The notes beneath the pieces are model-generated. The model was not told the DNA's origin, did no database searches, and saw nothing but the letters and a program-made list of their open reading frames with translations. A stretch of DNA of 64,000 nucleotides from contig JAQFVV010000023.1 of assembly GCA_028023455.1 (NCBI GenBank), forward strand, positions 994,001-1,058,000, written 5' to 3'. Positions 35,397-46,560 of this stretch are shown here, piece by piece (within the stretch, counting starts at the first letter, position 1; each line of letters begins with the position of its first letter). The position numbers were made by a program, and so were the translations under genes. The DNA comes from Epiperipatus broadwayi (taxonomy: Eukaryota > Onychophora > Udeonychophora > Euonychophora > Peripatidae).

Positions 35397-35985
35397 CTTG
35401 AAGACTCTAAAATTATCAGCCAAGATGGCTGTTGGTGACTGTAGCTAGAGGCTACTAAGAATCTTCTTGATGCAGTTCTAGGATGCATTTGATAATGACC
35501 TTATCTATGATTATTGGCCACTTTCACATGAAGAAATATTTATATGAATTAAAAGAATTTTTTATATTAAATTATTCATTACTGAACTTTAGGAAGTTAG
35601 AAGGCATGGTGAAGAGAGAATTGATTTGAAAAATAAACGTATACTTTATTGTAAAGATACAAATATTGGAAGCATAAGTATAGAAAGATTCATTATAAAT
35701 AAAAAATAATATTAACATCATGGGTATTGTTGATACGGCAAATAGAGTGGCAAGATTAATTATTCAATTTAATGGAAGTTTCCAACTGCAAATAATTCAG
35801 GTATATGTTTCATAAAGCTTTCAAATTACATGTACAGAATGCTTTTCAGACGACCAAATGACATTCTAAAATTGCTTTATAGATTTAAATGTTGTATGTA
35901 GAATACAAGTGCTGTTGGTTAATTTGGATATGGAAATAGAAATGAGAAAGAAAATTTGTGGAAAAAGATTTATAATGAAGCATTA
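35397..35985 (+). pseudogene. Decayed RTE-like copy, endonuclease part
   Basis: Similar to the RTE 5' coding region: the block ggctgttggtgactgtag and later 'ggcaagattaattattcaatttaatgg' correspond to the endonuclease of the 32-kb copy up to the GNRNERG region. Many indels and stops. Truncated at both ends. Confidence 0.7.
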
Positions 35986-36197
35986 AGATCTTGTTATGAT
36001 GATAATGAATAATAAATACATAGTTGTATGAAAAGTTGTTTTAGATCATTAATTAAAAAATTTTTCTCTAAGTGTATATAATTAAAAAAAGTGATTTTTT
36101 TTTCTTTTACTTTAAACTTGTTTATTTATATATAAATATAAACATTTTTCTAATTCAGATACAGAATAATTAACTCTAATTATAGGATAAGAAGACT

Positions 36198-37530
36198 ACA
36201 GAAAGAAGTTTGATGTTTACTGAAAGGAGACCTTTGATTGCTCTTTGAGGCTCGTAGGAACTGGTCAAAGCAAAATCTTAATGTCCATTCCATGTGTTCT
36301 GGTCATTGCAGTTGAAATTAATATATAATTATTTGTACATTTCATGAGCATGGATGGCTTGATTACCAACATGTGACAACCATTGTGATAAGTTTCTTGG
36401 CTTTTTACCTCTGAGTTTAAGATTAAGGAAAACTGTAGTATTTCTTCTCAGATGCCTGATAGCACTTAATTGAAATACCAGTTGAGCTTTCTTGAAGGCA
36501 TAACAAATGTGTTTGTGAAAGAATGTTGATTAAATAGATATTTACAATCATGATAGGCAAAACTAAATTATTGCTCTTATTCCCAGGAGGCTGAGCCAAA
36601 GCAGTAGTTGGTGGCTGAAAGCAAAGTGCGCAAAGAATCCCACAATCCCAGGAAACAATTTGATGATGATCTTTTATTTAGGTACTTATAACTATATATC
36701 AGTTTCAAATGAAGATTGATTGTGAGAATTGAACTATCTCATATTAAATGGGACATTGTTGGACTATATGAACTTAGAAGAAAAGATGAAGAAACCATGA
36801 ATGGGCATTTATCATAATGTAAAGGCATAAATATTGGCAGTACTAATGATATAAGATCCATTATAAATAAAAGGTGGAAGAACAACATTGTAAAAATTGG
36901 TGGTATATCAGACATAGTTGCAAGTTAGTTTTCAATTTCATAGATACCAAGTGTAGACAATCAGATTATGCACTAACAAGTTTTCCTTGTAATGAAGAAG
37001 TATAAGATTTTTATATGGATGTACAAATGGCTTTTGATCAGATCAAACAACATTTTCACATTATTACAGCAATCTTAATGTTAGAATTGACCAATAATTG
37101 ACAGATTAAAATGATATGGGTGAGATTGATTATGGTGTTATAAATGAGGGAGGATGCAAACTTGTAGAGTTTTTAGAAAAAGAAAAACTTTATATTATGA
37201 GAAAATTGCTAACTGGAAATGAATAAGGAAGTATTCAAATGAAAGTACAGCAGAATTGAATTATATTTTATATTTCAAGATGACAATGTTCTTAATATAT
37301 TCAACAGAGGTAGTGATTATCAATTAATTAAATATAAGATACATGTTAATGTAAAACTAGAGAGACAAATATTATTAAGAAAAACAACATTCACATCTGA
37401 TATTCCAACTTTTAGAAACATTTTATTGAGTTTAAATTAGAATTTGTAAATTGTTTTAAAATATTATCAGATTTTGAAGATGGTTCAGATTTTAAAGAAA
37501 TTAATAGTAAGACAATTGATACAATATTAA
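36198..37530 (+). pseudogene. Decayed RTE-like copy with full 5' end
   Basis: It starts with cagaaagaagtttgatg, matching the extreme 5' end of the 11-kb element, through the 5' UTR and endonuclease region to about the segment before the RT (acaattgatacaatattaag). Heavily mutated with many stops, so old. The RT half is absent here. Confidence 0.75.
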
Positions 37531-37769
37531 GAACTATCTCTACTCCAGTGTCATGTACTGTAAGATTGAGATGGTAATGTAGTTTAATCTTTGTTCCCAG
37601 ACCAGTACTTGACCTTTGCATTTATCAAATAGAACATGAGAATTCGCACCTATTTAGTAACTGCTAATGACTCAAGTTTACTATAAATGTCAAAAGAGAC
37701 AAAAAAGAAGAACTGCTTTTATTTATAAATTCTACAGTAAGGTGAAAGAGTCAAGTATGTGTTAATATT
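37531..37769. other. Unassigned segment between RTE fragments
   Basis: Contains a short GC-richer block (cagtgtcatgtactgtaag ... cagaccagtacttgacc). It may be an inserted short repeat, but no family is recognised. Confidence 0.3.
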
Positions 37770-38035
37770 TAAAATATTAACTGATTTTAATGATACTCAG
37801 ATTAAATGAATTCAATAAGATATTACTTTACTAAAATCAGTTATTCATATAGTGAGTACAAAATAGTAGCAATTCACCTTCAAATTTTTAATGAATGAAA
37901 AAAGAATATAAAAATATTTTAAAGTGATTATTTAAAAGAAATGAATATCTGAAATTTTATGAAATGGTACAAAAAATAATTATTGATGATATAAGAAAAT
38001 ATAACTGAATTAGTTAAGCAAAGTTATAGAAGAAT
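37770..38035 (+). pseudogene. Further decayed RTE-like fragment
   Basis: It resembles the linker region between endonuclease and RT (blocks gaatatctgaaattttatg and gatataagaaaatataactg, equivalent to EYLEFCKM and RKYNCEL). It overlaps in consensus with the end of the fragment at 36198-37530, so it is probably a separate copy. Confidence 0.6.
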
Positions 38036-38520
38036 TACTTTATACTTAAACGGAAAATCACTATAAAGGAATTTGAATGCTTTTATACTCAAAACAATGA
38101 CATTCCATAGACTATATTATAGTTAGGGGTCCAAATACAAAAGAAATACATATTACATGAGTATTTGTAGTTATTTTGTTGGACAAATAATAGGCTAGTA
38201 TCTAATAAATTACTTTATATTTGGAATCAGAATACAAAAGAAGTTTGTATTGCACAAGCAATTATAAATACAAATTGTTGAATAAATATTAGATTAGCAT
38301 TTTCAAATGTTAAAGTAATATTTGCATTAAAAATAGTATTTATTTCAATCGTATTTGTAAAAAAAACTTGATGTTCATTTTTTTAGCAGTATCTATTATA
38401 ATTATTCATACTGAATTTCACCAACTATTAAACACTAAAATTATTAATTTGAACTTTTTTCTAAGGCATGTAATTATTTTAAGATGTATGTTATGGATAC
38501 AAGTAAATCTATTCTTCTTT
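38036..38520. other. AT-rich spacer
   Basis: Nothing recognised. Confidence 0.55.
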
Positions 38521-38525
38521 TTAGT

Positions 38526-38760
38526 TAACCCATGACTTGATTAAAAGAAAACTGTATTTTCTGTTTGGGAAAATAATAAATTGAATATAATTTAAAATCA
38601 GAAGTTCAACAACTAACAAGAAACTTAAAAATAATTGCTAGATTAAAATTTGCAAAGGGACATAGATATTCAATGATCATGATTATTGTAAATCATCTTT
38701 TTTGTGTGTGCATATTGAAAATAGCATGTGGTTGTGAAAGTACTACTATCTATTAAGTTG
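38526..38760 (+). repeat. Second copy of the unclassified repeat at 19.1-19.7 kb
   Basis: tgacttgattaaaagaaaa and attgctagattaaaatttgc correspond to blocks at 19371-19510. The frame again gives TWLKEN-like and IARLKFAKGH residues. Family unknown. Confidence 0.4.
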
Positions 38761-38989
38761 GTTGATGTACTTTCATACAGTAACAGTGATATAATCATCA
38801 ATTAAATAATGATGCAAGATTTGAGATGATGACTTTTTAAGTGGGTGCAGTTTTTTACAACATAATTGGAGTTTTAAAATATGCTGGTAATATATATTTA
38901 CTTTAAAAATATTGGAATTTTTTTAAAAAGAATCCTTGAAATTGTGCAATTTGATATTAAGAGTACAATTATTATTACATTTTTTAAAA

Positions 38990-39480
38990 AAATAAAGGGA
39001 TAAATAAGACTGCAGCAATCTTTATTGATGTCCACTATAGCAATAATACTAATAATTTAGATTATTGATAACCAAATTCTCGATATGATTTTGGAGATTC
39101 CAAATAGATGTAGTTTAGGGAACCAGGAAGCACTATAGAAGCATTATATATTGATTTAATTGATTTGATCAGAGCATTTAATATTATTAATTGAACAGGT
39201 CTATGGTACTTTTTGAAATTAGTTTGTTATCCAGCAATATTTAGTTGTGTTATACAGCATTTATATATTGGAATGAGATAATATATCTTGTTACTAGAGA
39301 TGGAAAAATTGAAGATATTTGAAATGAAAAATTATGTTAAACAAGAATATATATTAACTTTCACCTTGATTTTATTTTCATGGTCTCTATTTTAATTTAT
39401 TGTATTTTATTTTAGCCCTGAAATGGGTGCTTTGATATGATTTACTATTATTTGTATAGTTAATATTATTCAGATAATTA
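38990..39480 (+). pseudogene. Decayed non-LTR reverse transcriptase fragment
   Basis: In a plus-strand frame, 39148-39280 reads EALYIDLIDLIRAFNIIN, stop, TGLWYFLKLVCYPAIF, then VIQHLYIGMR. This is the RT motif 'FVDLTKAFDTVNR-GLW-L-K-GCP--F---I-Q-H-GM' of jockey/RTE-group LINEs with a small insertion. A VKQ and TLIL-LFS stretch further on (39335-39385) fits the 'GVKQGCVLAPTLFS' motif. Several stops. Same strand as the RTE cluster but a different family. Confidence 0.7.
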
Positions 39481-40012
39481 ATTATAATTGGAAATATAGT
39501 TCTATATTTTATTTTGAATTAAGTAAAAATTAAAAACTGCAGATAATTGTTTATTGCTATAAAAAATAATAATTGAATTGTTTATTGCTTGGGAATTCAT
39601 AAGAAGTTTGAATACTGGAAGTAATAAAGCTGGATTGTAATCCATGGCTCTTGAGCTCCAAAATCTGGCATATTAACACTTTATCAAACTGCACTAACCA
39701 CTATCTATTGATTAGTATTTTAAAATGAAATAGGATTGAATATTTTTTGATTATTCATAAGTAACACATATTACTTAATCCAGCTTCACATTGATTAGTG
39801 ATAGGAAAAGAAATCTTTGATTATTCATAAATAATATACTTTAATTAACATTATTAATTAAAATGGGTTAATTTATTTTTTCAAACTAAGATTATGTACA
39901 GCCCATTCATTGATTTTTCGTAATAATTAATCAGTCTGTAATAATGGGATGTTAACATTATTGAATTTTTTGGGTGGGAAAAAAACATTAAATATATGCT
40001 GCCTGAAGGAAG
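39481..40012. other. AT-rich spacer
   Basis: Nothing recognised. Confidence 0.55.
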
Positions 40013-40400
40013 AATTGTCTATATATATATTGTTGAAATAACATTAGTGATGTTAATACTTCTGCAATTGTAATGTGAAAAATAAATTATCTTTACAATT
40101 GGAAAAGTGTCTTTTGCAACTTTTTTTGTTCTCAATGCCTAAAGCTTTGTTTCAATTTATATTGGGCTTTATATTTATATGTATGTTTATATGTAAATAA
40201 TATTTGTTTAGGTATATATTATTGAAATAACATTAGTGATGTTAATGTAAATAACACATCTGCAATTGTCATGTATAATATAAATTATCTTTCCAATTGG
40301 AAAAGTGTCTTTTGCAATTTTTTTAGTTCTCAATGCCTTAAGTTTTGTTTAAATTTATATTGGGCTTTATATTATATGTAGGTTTATATATAAATAAGAA
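40013..40400. repeat. Tandem duplication, about 190-bp period
   Basis: The block attgttgaaataacattagtg ... ttggaaaagtgtcttttgc ... tatattgggctttatat occurs at about 40028-40200 and again at 40218-40400 with moderate divergence. Non-coding. Confidence 0.85.
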
Positions 40401-43400
40401 AAAGTGTGTTGGAGTGGGTGCTTGCTATTTTATCTTCTTTGTCTAATATTTTTATTTTAAAAATATTTATTGTATTTAATAAATGTAATATTTAAGTTAA
40501 TTTTTTTTTCATTTTGGGAAGTAAACTTTTTAGCAAAGCATCCATTACTTTTATATATGTATTAATGGTGAATGTATTTCATTTATAAAAAATTAAAATA
40601 AGTTACTACTTATGTAGCAAAGGTTTATTTCTTGTTACAAGTATACATAAAAGACTAATTTCTATTTATATTATGGAATGAATATGTGTGCCTATATGGC
40701 CTGTTTAAAGCAATTTTAAAAAATGAAAATATATTTATGGTGATAAAAGTACATGAAATCCAGAAATATTATATATATGATTTTTCAGAATTATCATTTC
40801 TGATTTGTCAATTAGTAATTTACATAATTATCCAAACTTATTTTTTTCATTGAACAATTTTTTATTTAAAAAAAAATATTTATATTGATTTGAGAAAAAG
40901 TTATAAAAAGCCTATTAAAAATTTAATTTGACATATATATATATTATTGTATATTATTATATATTGTAACTAATAAAAATATGAAAATTATTAGCTTGCG
41001 GGGGAATGAGAAAAATAAATTCTAGTATTTCTTTTAAGCATTTTTTTTATATAAGTTTTTACTTGTGTGTATATGGTCTATCTAGGCACCACTAGACTAT
41101 CTAAATCTAGATAAAGTTACATTACATACCTACATATAGATGTATCTGGTTTGAACCCATTTGGTACATTATTTATAACAGGATGTAGGATTTTGTATTT
41201 TAGAGCCATATCACATTTGCACTAATATTAAGAAAAAAACAAAACATCCTTATTATTCTTTCATAGTGCGAATAAAGTATCAGACAAAGTTATTATATAA
41301 GATTTAAATGTCATAAGTGCATATTTAACACTAGTAAATCCTACTAGCTCATATTAAATTCTATTGATTTAACAGTGGCAATTCACTAAACCTTGAGTGA
41401 AATTTAATGATCTGAATTCATGGTAGTCATTCTCTTTAATGATGGATCACAAATAATAAACAAATACAGTGAAAACTATTATTCATATGGCCATTAAATA
41501 CATTTGTTTAGACTATTGATTAATAAGATGATGATGATTTAGTGGTAACTCACAATATAAATTTTATCTTTTATCAACCTATAATTATTCACCTAAAACA
41601 TTATTATATTTAAATTATGACTTAACAGTTGATATTCATCAGTGATGATGATGGTCATAACTAATATCACAAGGCAATAATTAACTCTTAAGAAATATAT
41701 ATGCCTCTTTTAATAAAAACAAATAAACATTTATTGCTGATTAATCATTAATAATACTATAATGATAAATTGTTTACATGTAAATAATAATAATAATAAT
41801 ACCAAAGATCTTCCTCCTTTCCCTTAATGAAACATAAATTCAATGTTCATATCATATAGTGTGATGTGTGTGCACTAATTTCTCTATTGGATAAATAAAA
41901 AATCTCATACCCTAGGAACATTTTTATTTTAAAAACAAACACTATGCACACACATACTCACCTATTGCGTATAACATATTTTATATTTATTTTATATTTA
42001 TAAATTTAAACATAATATTAAAAGAGAAATGAGTAGAGAAAGGTTAATTAGATCATAGAGATAAGAGCATTTACAGAAATCAGCTTCAAATTACCTATCT
42101 GACTTTTCACCAATCTAGGTTGTTAATTACTTTAAAAATGCATCTCTTCTAATGTTAAATTTCTACCAATTTTAACATTCATGCTCAACAAATATATATG
42201 TAAGCATAATTATGTTACTAGGTGTGTGTGTATATGCGTCAATTCCCATTATGAATAAAAAAAACTATTAAACCCTTTTGACATACAATATAAACAACAT
42301 ATTTCATAATATTGAATCAATACACAATAAATACATTTTATAAAAATAAAATACACATATAAATGGTCACATGTAATAATGTAAGAATATATAATGCATC
42401 AATAGAGCAATATTTATTATTATTGAAAATATTCTCTAATTGATTCTCATTTTAAGATTTAAAGATTTAAAGAGAGAGATAAATGGATTTATTATTAAAA
42501 AGATTTGTTAATAGTCACCGATAAAAAATATAATTAAAATTGATATTACCAGTTCTTCTTTTACTCCCAGACACATAGACAGTTTCAAAGTCCACGGATT
42601 CATTTTAAAGTCAACTTGATGAAGGTTTAGAATTTGTCATCAGCTACACACCAATATGTAACACATGTAGATTTACCAATTATAGCAGTATACTGGAACA
42701 GTCCTATTTTTGGCTAGGGCTTGCAATTCTTTTTACTGTGACGATGATGAAATAACTTGTTTCTATAGGGATCATTTTAGCACTGGAAGATTTTTTCATT
42801 TCTTCTGGGTATTACTTTTGATAGACAGATAGATATTTCTGTTTTTCATCTATTTTAGCTTTTTTTGCTTTGTGCTTTAATTCAAACTCAGACAGTTACA
42901 TAGATGAAATAGCATGGTTTCACACATTTCAGCATTTTACATCAAGTAGCTCCCATTCACAGGTGAAAGAATAAGTTTCTTTCTTCATATTTGACAATCA
43001 ATTATAAGATGTTTTAAACACTTTAGGTTTAAACTTTTCTGATGTGCATAGGTTTCCTGGATGGGCCACTGGAATTTAAACAAAATATTTTTTAACCTGC
43101 CCATCAGGTTTTAGAAACTCTCAAATATATATATAAAATGTGGTTTCTGAAAAGTCATCAAGTTTTATTCTTCTTTTCCTTTCTTATTGTCAGATTATAT
43201 ATGTGCTCTTGTCTGATGATATCACATATATTTTTTTTACTAAAAGCACATGGTTTCCATCAATTAAGGCATTTGGATAAAATCTTTTCAAAATTGATAA
43301 TTTTCTTCTAAATTTATTATTGAGTCTGGTCCCCAAAATGTTCTGTATTTTTTCTTAATTACAATGACTGATTAATTTTCATTTGTCTTTATCCTTTCAC
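40401..43400. other. AT-rich non-coding stretch
   Basis: A short (TAA)n lies near 41786-41802. The part at 42540-43080 is slightly GC-richer and may be old transposon coding DNA on the minus strand, but no motif is recognised. Nothing else is seen. Confidence 0.5.
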
Positions 43401-43408
43401 ATGGCCCC

Positions 43409-43477
43409 TTTGACCATGTCAACCCTGACCATTTTATCTCTTTCTGATTAACCTTTGACTTCCGCCTGAAAGGTCAA
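43409..43477. promoter_or_regulatory. Cluster of nuclear-receptor-like half-sites
   Basis: TTTGACC (43409), CTGACC (43425), CTTTGACT (43452) and AAAGGTCAAG (43469) are four AGGTCA-type half-sites within 70 bp, in the only GC-richer patch for a kilobase. A motif match only. Confidence 0.2.
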
Positions 43478-43499
43478 GTGAAATTCTGTAACTCTTTCT

Positions 43500-44690
43500 G
43501 ACAAAATAAAATAAATTAATTTTAAATAATATAACTATTTTGTAAAGAAACTAAAATTATTTAAATAAAACCTTTTCTTTTAATTTATTTGTAACTGTCT
43601 CTAAGTTTATGTCTGTAAATACACACATACTCATCCATACAGTATATAAAACTTGCCTATCAAAAAAATTATCCAAATGATTTAAAAGCTATAAATTAAA
43701 ATTCATAAAATAAATCAACAAGACTATTAGAATCACAGTATGATTAAAGAAAGAATATTAGAATCTATTAAGTATAAATTAATTTTAAAAAAGGTTAATA
43801 AGCAAAGTCATAAAAATGATTAATCGAATAGTTTGTGTCTACAGATAACTATTTATATGTGTCTTAAAGTTCTAGCTTTTAAGTACAACTATTAAACCAT
43901 TCAAAGTATGTATTATCTCTTTTATTAACACAAAGTTGAATAAAGAGAGAAACAAATATTTCTCCCACTCATTCTGAGACTTTGGGTACTTGATCATATA
44001 GGGTTTGAACTCGGATGCCTTACAGCTTCCCCTCCTATAAAAGAAAATGTGAATATGATTTTCTTGTTATTTTATGCACACACTATTGCAATTTAGTCAC
44101 AGGTTAAATTGGAATATGTACAATATAGACAGCAGTACTTCTAGAATTTGGAAACTTGATGCATTAGTTGATATTATTAAAAACAAGTACAATTAAAAAC
44201 AGGATCTTACATCTTGTAATTTCATACATTATTAGGACTTAAAATAAATATATTCTAATAAAATCATAAAGTAAAATTTTTTCAGATGCTAGTAATAATA
44301 ATGAACTGATGATTAGCTGTTAATAAAATAAGACAAGTAAATTATCCAAAATTTTACAATAAATTTACTTTTCTTGCAAAAATAATGTTATAATTTAAAA
44401 TTTCACATAGTTTATGTTCAGTAAACAATATTATCAAATTAGACAACTTGAAATTAAACAAGAGTTCTTAAGTAATTGTTTTATTAATTTGAACATAGAA
44501 ATTTTTTTTTATTATATATGTGAATGCATAAGCATATTTTATATTATTCATTAATTATACAATTTGATTTAATGAATTTAAGAGTGTATTAAATATGAAA
44601 ATTTGTAACTGATAAGTATGAAATTTACTGATATATAAACAAAATATGATTGTAATATTTAAATTCAAATATATTATACATACTTTTAAG
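43500..44690. other. AT-rich stretch with a tRNA-like fragment
   Basis: Around 43995-44035 the minus strand carries gaagctgtaaggcatc and a box-B-like gagttcaaaccct, suggesting a diverged tRNA-type SINE. The rest shows nothing. Confidence 0.35.
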
Positions 44691-44697
44691 ATAGATG

Positions 44698-44992
44698 TAA
44701 TTATAGGGGTTTGAACCCAGACTTTCAAATTCCCTTTTGTCATCCACTTCATCTTATACAACTGATACACATGACTGCATACATGTGAAAAAAATAAATG
44801 ATCTTCCATATCCATATTTTGTGCTGAACTAGCACTCATCATTTGATGCAGATCATCGTGGACCAACTGATGAGTGCTGGTTCCGCATGAATACATATAT
44901 TGGAGAACATTTATCTTTTTCACATGTATGTGGGCATATGTAGTGGATAACAAATGGGAGCTTGAAAAACTGGGTTCAAACTCCTATAATTA
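44698..44992. repeat. 295-bp palindrome with tRNA-like box B in both arms
   Basis: The left arm starts taattataggggtttgaac and the right arm ends gttcaaactcctataatta. Inner blocks also pair (acatgtgaaaaaaataaatg with catttatctttttcacatgt, and ctagcactcatca with tgatgagtgctgg). The centre is near 44845. Both arms contain ggttcaaac, a box-B-like element in outward orientation. The right arm lacks about 20 bp found in the left. It is probably an inverted dimer of a second tRNA-type SINE. The 132-codon minus-strand frame across it is a by-product. Confidence 0.75.
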
Positions 44993-45735
44993 AAAATATA
45001 ATTGTATAATTATAAAATGTTGCCATTTTAAAAATCTTTATATATCAGAAAATTATTTTTTTGTAACATCTCATAATTCATTTTCTATCACAATTTTCTA
45101 TAAGTGTAATATAATTTTTAAAATGTGTTTCTGAAACCAATAAACTTAATTCCATTAATTTTTATAAAATATGGAAATCCCTGAGAGTCAAGGACCATAA
45201 AGTGCTGAGACTAGGGCAAGTGTTCCACTGTCTAGTGCCAAAGGCAATATTTTATATTTATTGTTGCATGTTTGTTGTAGTATCAGTTTGATCAAATTAT
45301 CAATAATAAATATTAAGAGTATCAAATAAAATAAGTAAACTAATTTGATAGACAAATGAATGAGGATAAATTAAGTGAAATTGTATTTTGAATAAGAAAG
45401 TTAATTATATAAACAGAGGTCAAAAAAGCAGTAGAATCTTAATTTTTTAATTATATTATCGAAATATTTTTAGTAATAGAATGTACTGTAAGAGATAAGA
45501 AGGGTCTCTTGATGTACCATTTCCACAATTTAATGTTCAAATTTTGGCCTGGTAAAACTTGAAAAAAAAAAATTAAATTCCAAACAGGCTTAACATTTTT
45601 TTTTTTTTTAGCTATGCAGAAATGGTCAATAAATATATATCTTGTTATTCTTAGCTATTTGACCAGTAATTCTTTTTTTGCAATGTTAATAATATAAAAC
45701 AAACATCTTCAGACACACACTTAATTGCTAAAATA
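44993..45735. other. AT-rich spacer
   Basis: Nothing recognised. Confidence 0.55.
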
Positions 45736-45739
45736 TCAT

Positions 45740-46560
45740 ATTAAAAAAAATTAGGATTCTAATATATGCTGATCATCATCAATACTCTTGTCACATATAT
45801 CACAGTAATACTTTTTTTCTTCTACTAATGTTGCATCAAAATACAGACTTCTTTTTCAAATGTAGCTATATTTGAGTTTCAAGTTATGTGACTGTTTTTA
45901 TCTACTGATCATTAGAACTCAGTCATCATTGGGTCTCATATTGGATACTCTTTTAATAGATCAAACAAATGGGAAAACATGGGGAGATGGAATAGCATCA
46001 TTATCCTCATTCTATATTTCCATGGAATATCACAATTGTCAATGAGCATGTCACCAATAAATATAAAATGAATAAATATAAAAGAAACATGAGAGAATCA
46101 GTATAGGATAAAAATAAGTACTTATAATAATGTTACATCACCATCATTAAATATAAATAACCAACAGTCATTCTTTGTGACTGGATCCAAAAGAGATTCA
46201 TTATAAAACAAGCTAATTAACTTTAGCCCATGCCAATCTTAAGGAATGCACATACTTAAGTGCTAAACTATCTATAAAAAGTGCTGAGATTCTGATATAT
46301 ACTGATCATCATCAATATTCTGTTCATATGGTAGCATGAATATACAGGCCAATTATGAACTAATTTTTAATCTATATAGAAAATAAAGTGCAGTCAATGG
46401 AGTTTAAAAGTGATCTTGACCTTTTCACCATCTGGATGTCCAAACATAAACATATACTCTCACTTTTATACATATTGACTGTTATTGCTATTGAGCTAGC
46501 TCAAGATCAGGAAGGATTCTAGAGACTGTGATGGTGAACAATAGAAAATATAAATATGTA
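45740..46560. repeat. Unclassified interspersed repeat, copy 1
   Basis: Landmarks in order: ctgatcatcatcaata (45768), gggaaaacatggggagatgg (45970), acttaagtgctaa (46256), then again gctgatcatcatcaat-like (46300) and catctggatgt (46430). The same order and spacing recur at 57370-58010 in the same orientation. No coding frame. Confidence 0.65.

Noticed and set aside
44555-44953. 132-codon minus-strand ORF as a gene
   Set aside because: It runs across a palindrome and its composition follows the repeat arms; no motif.
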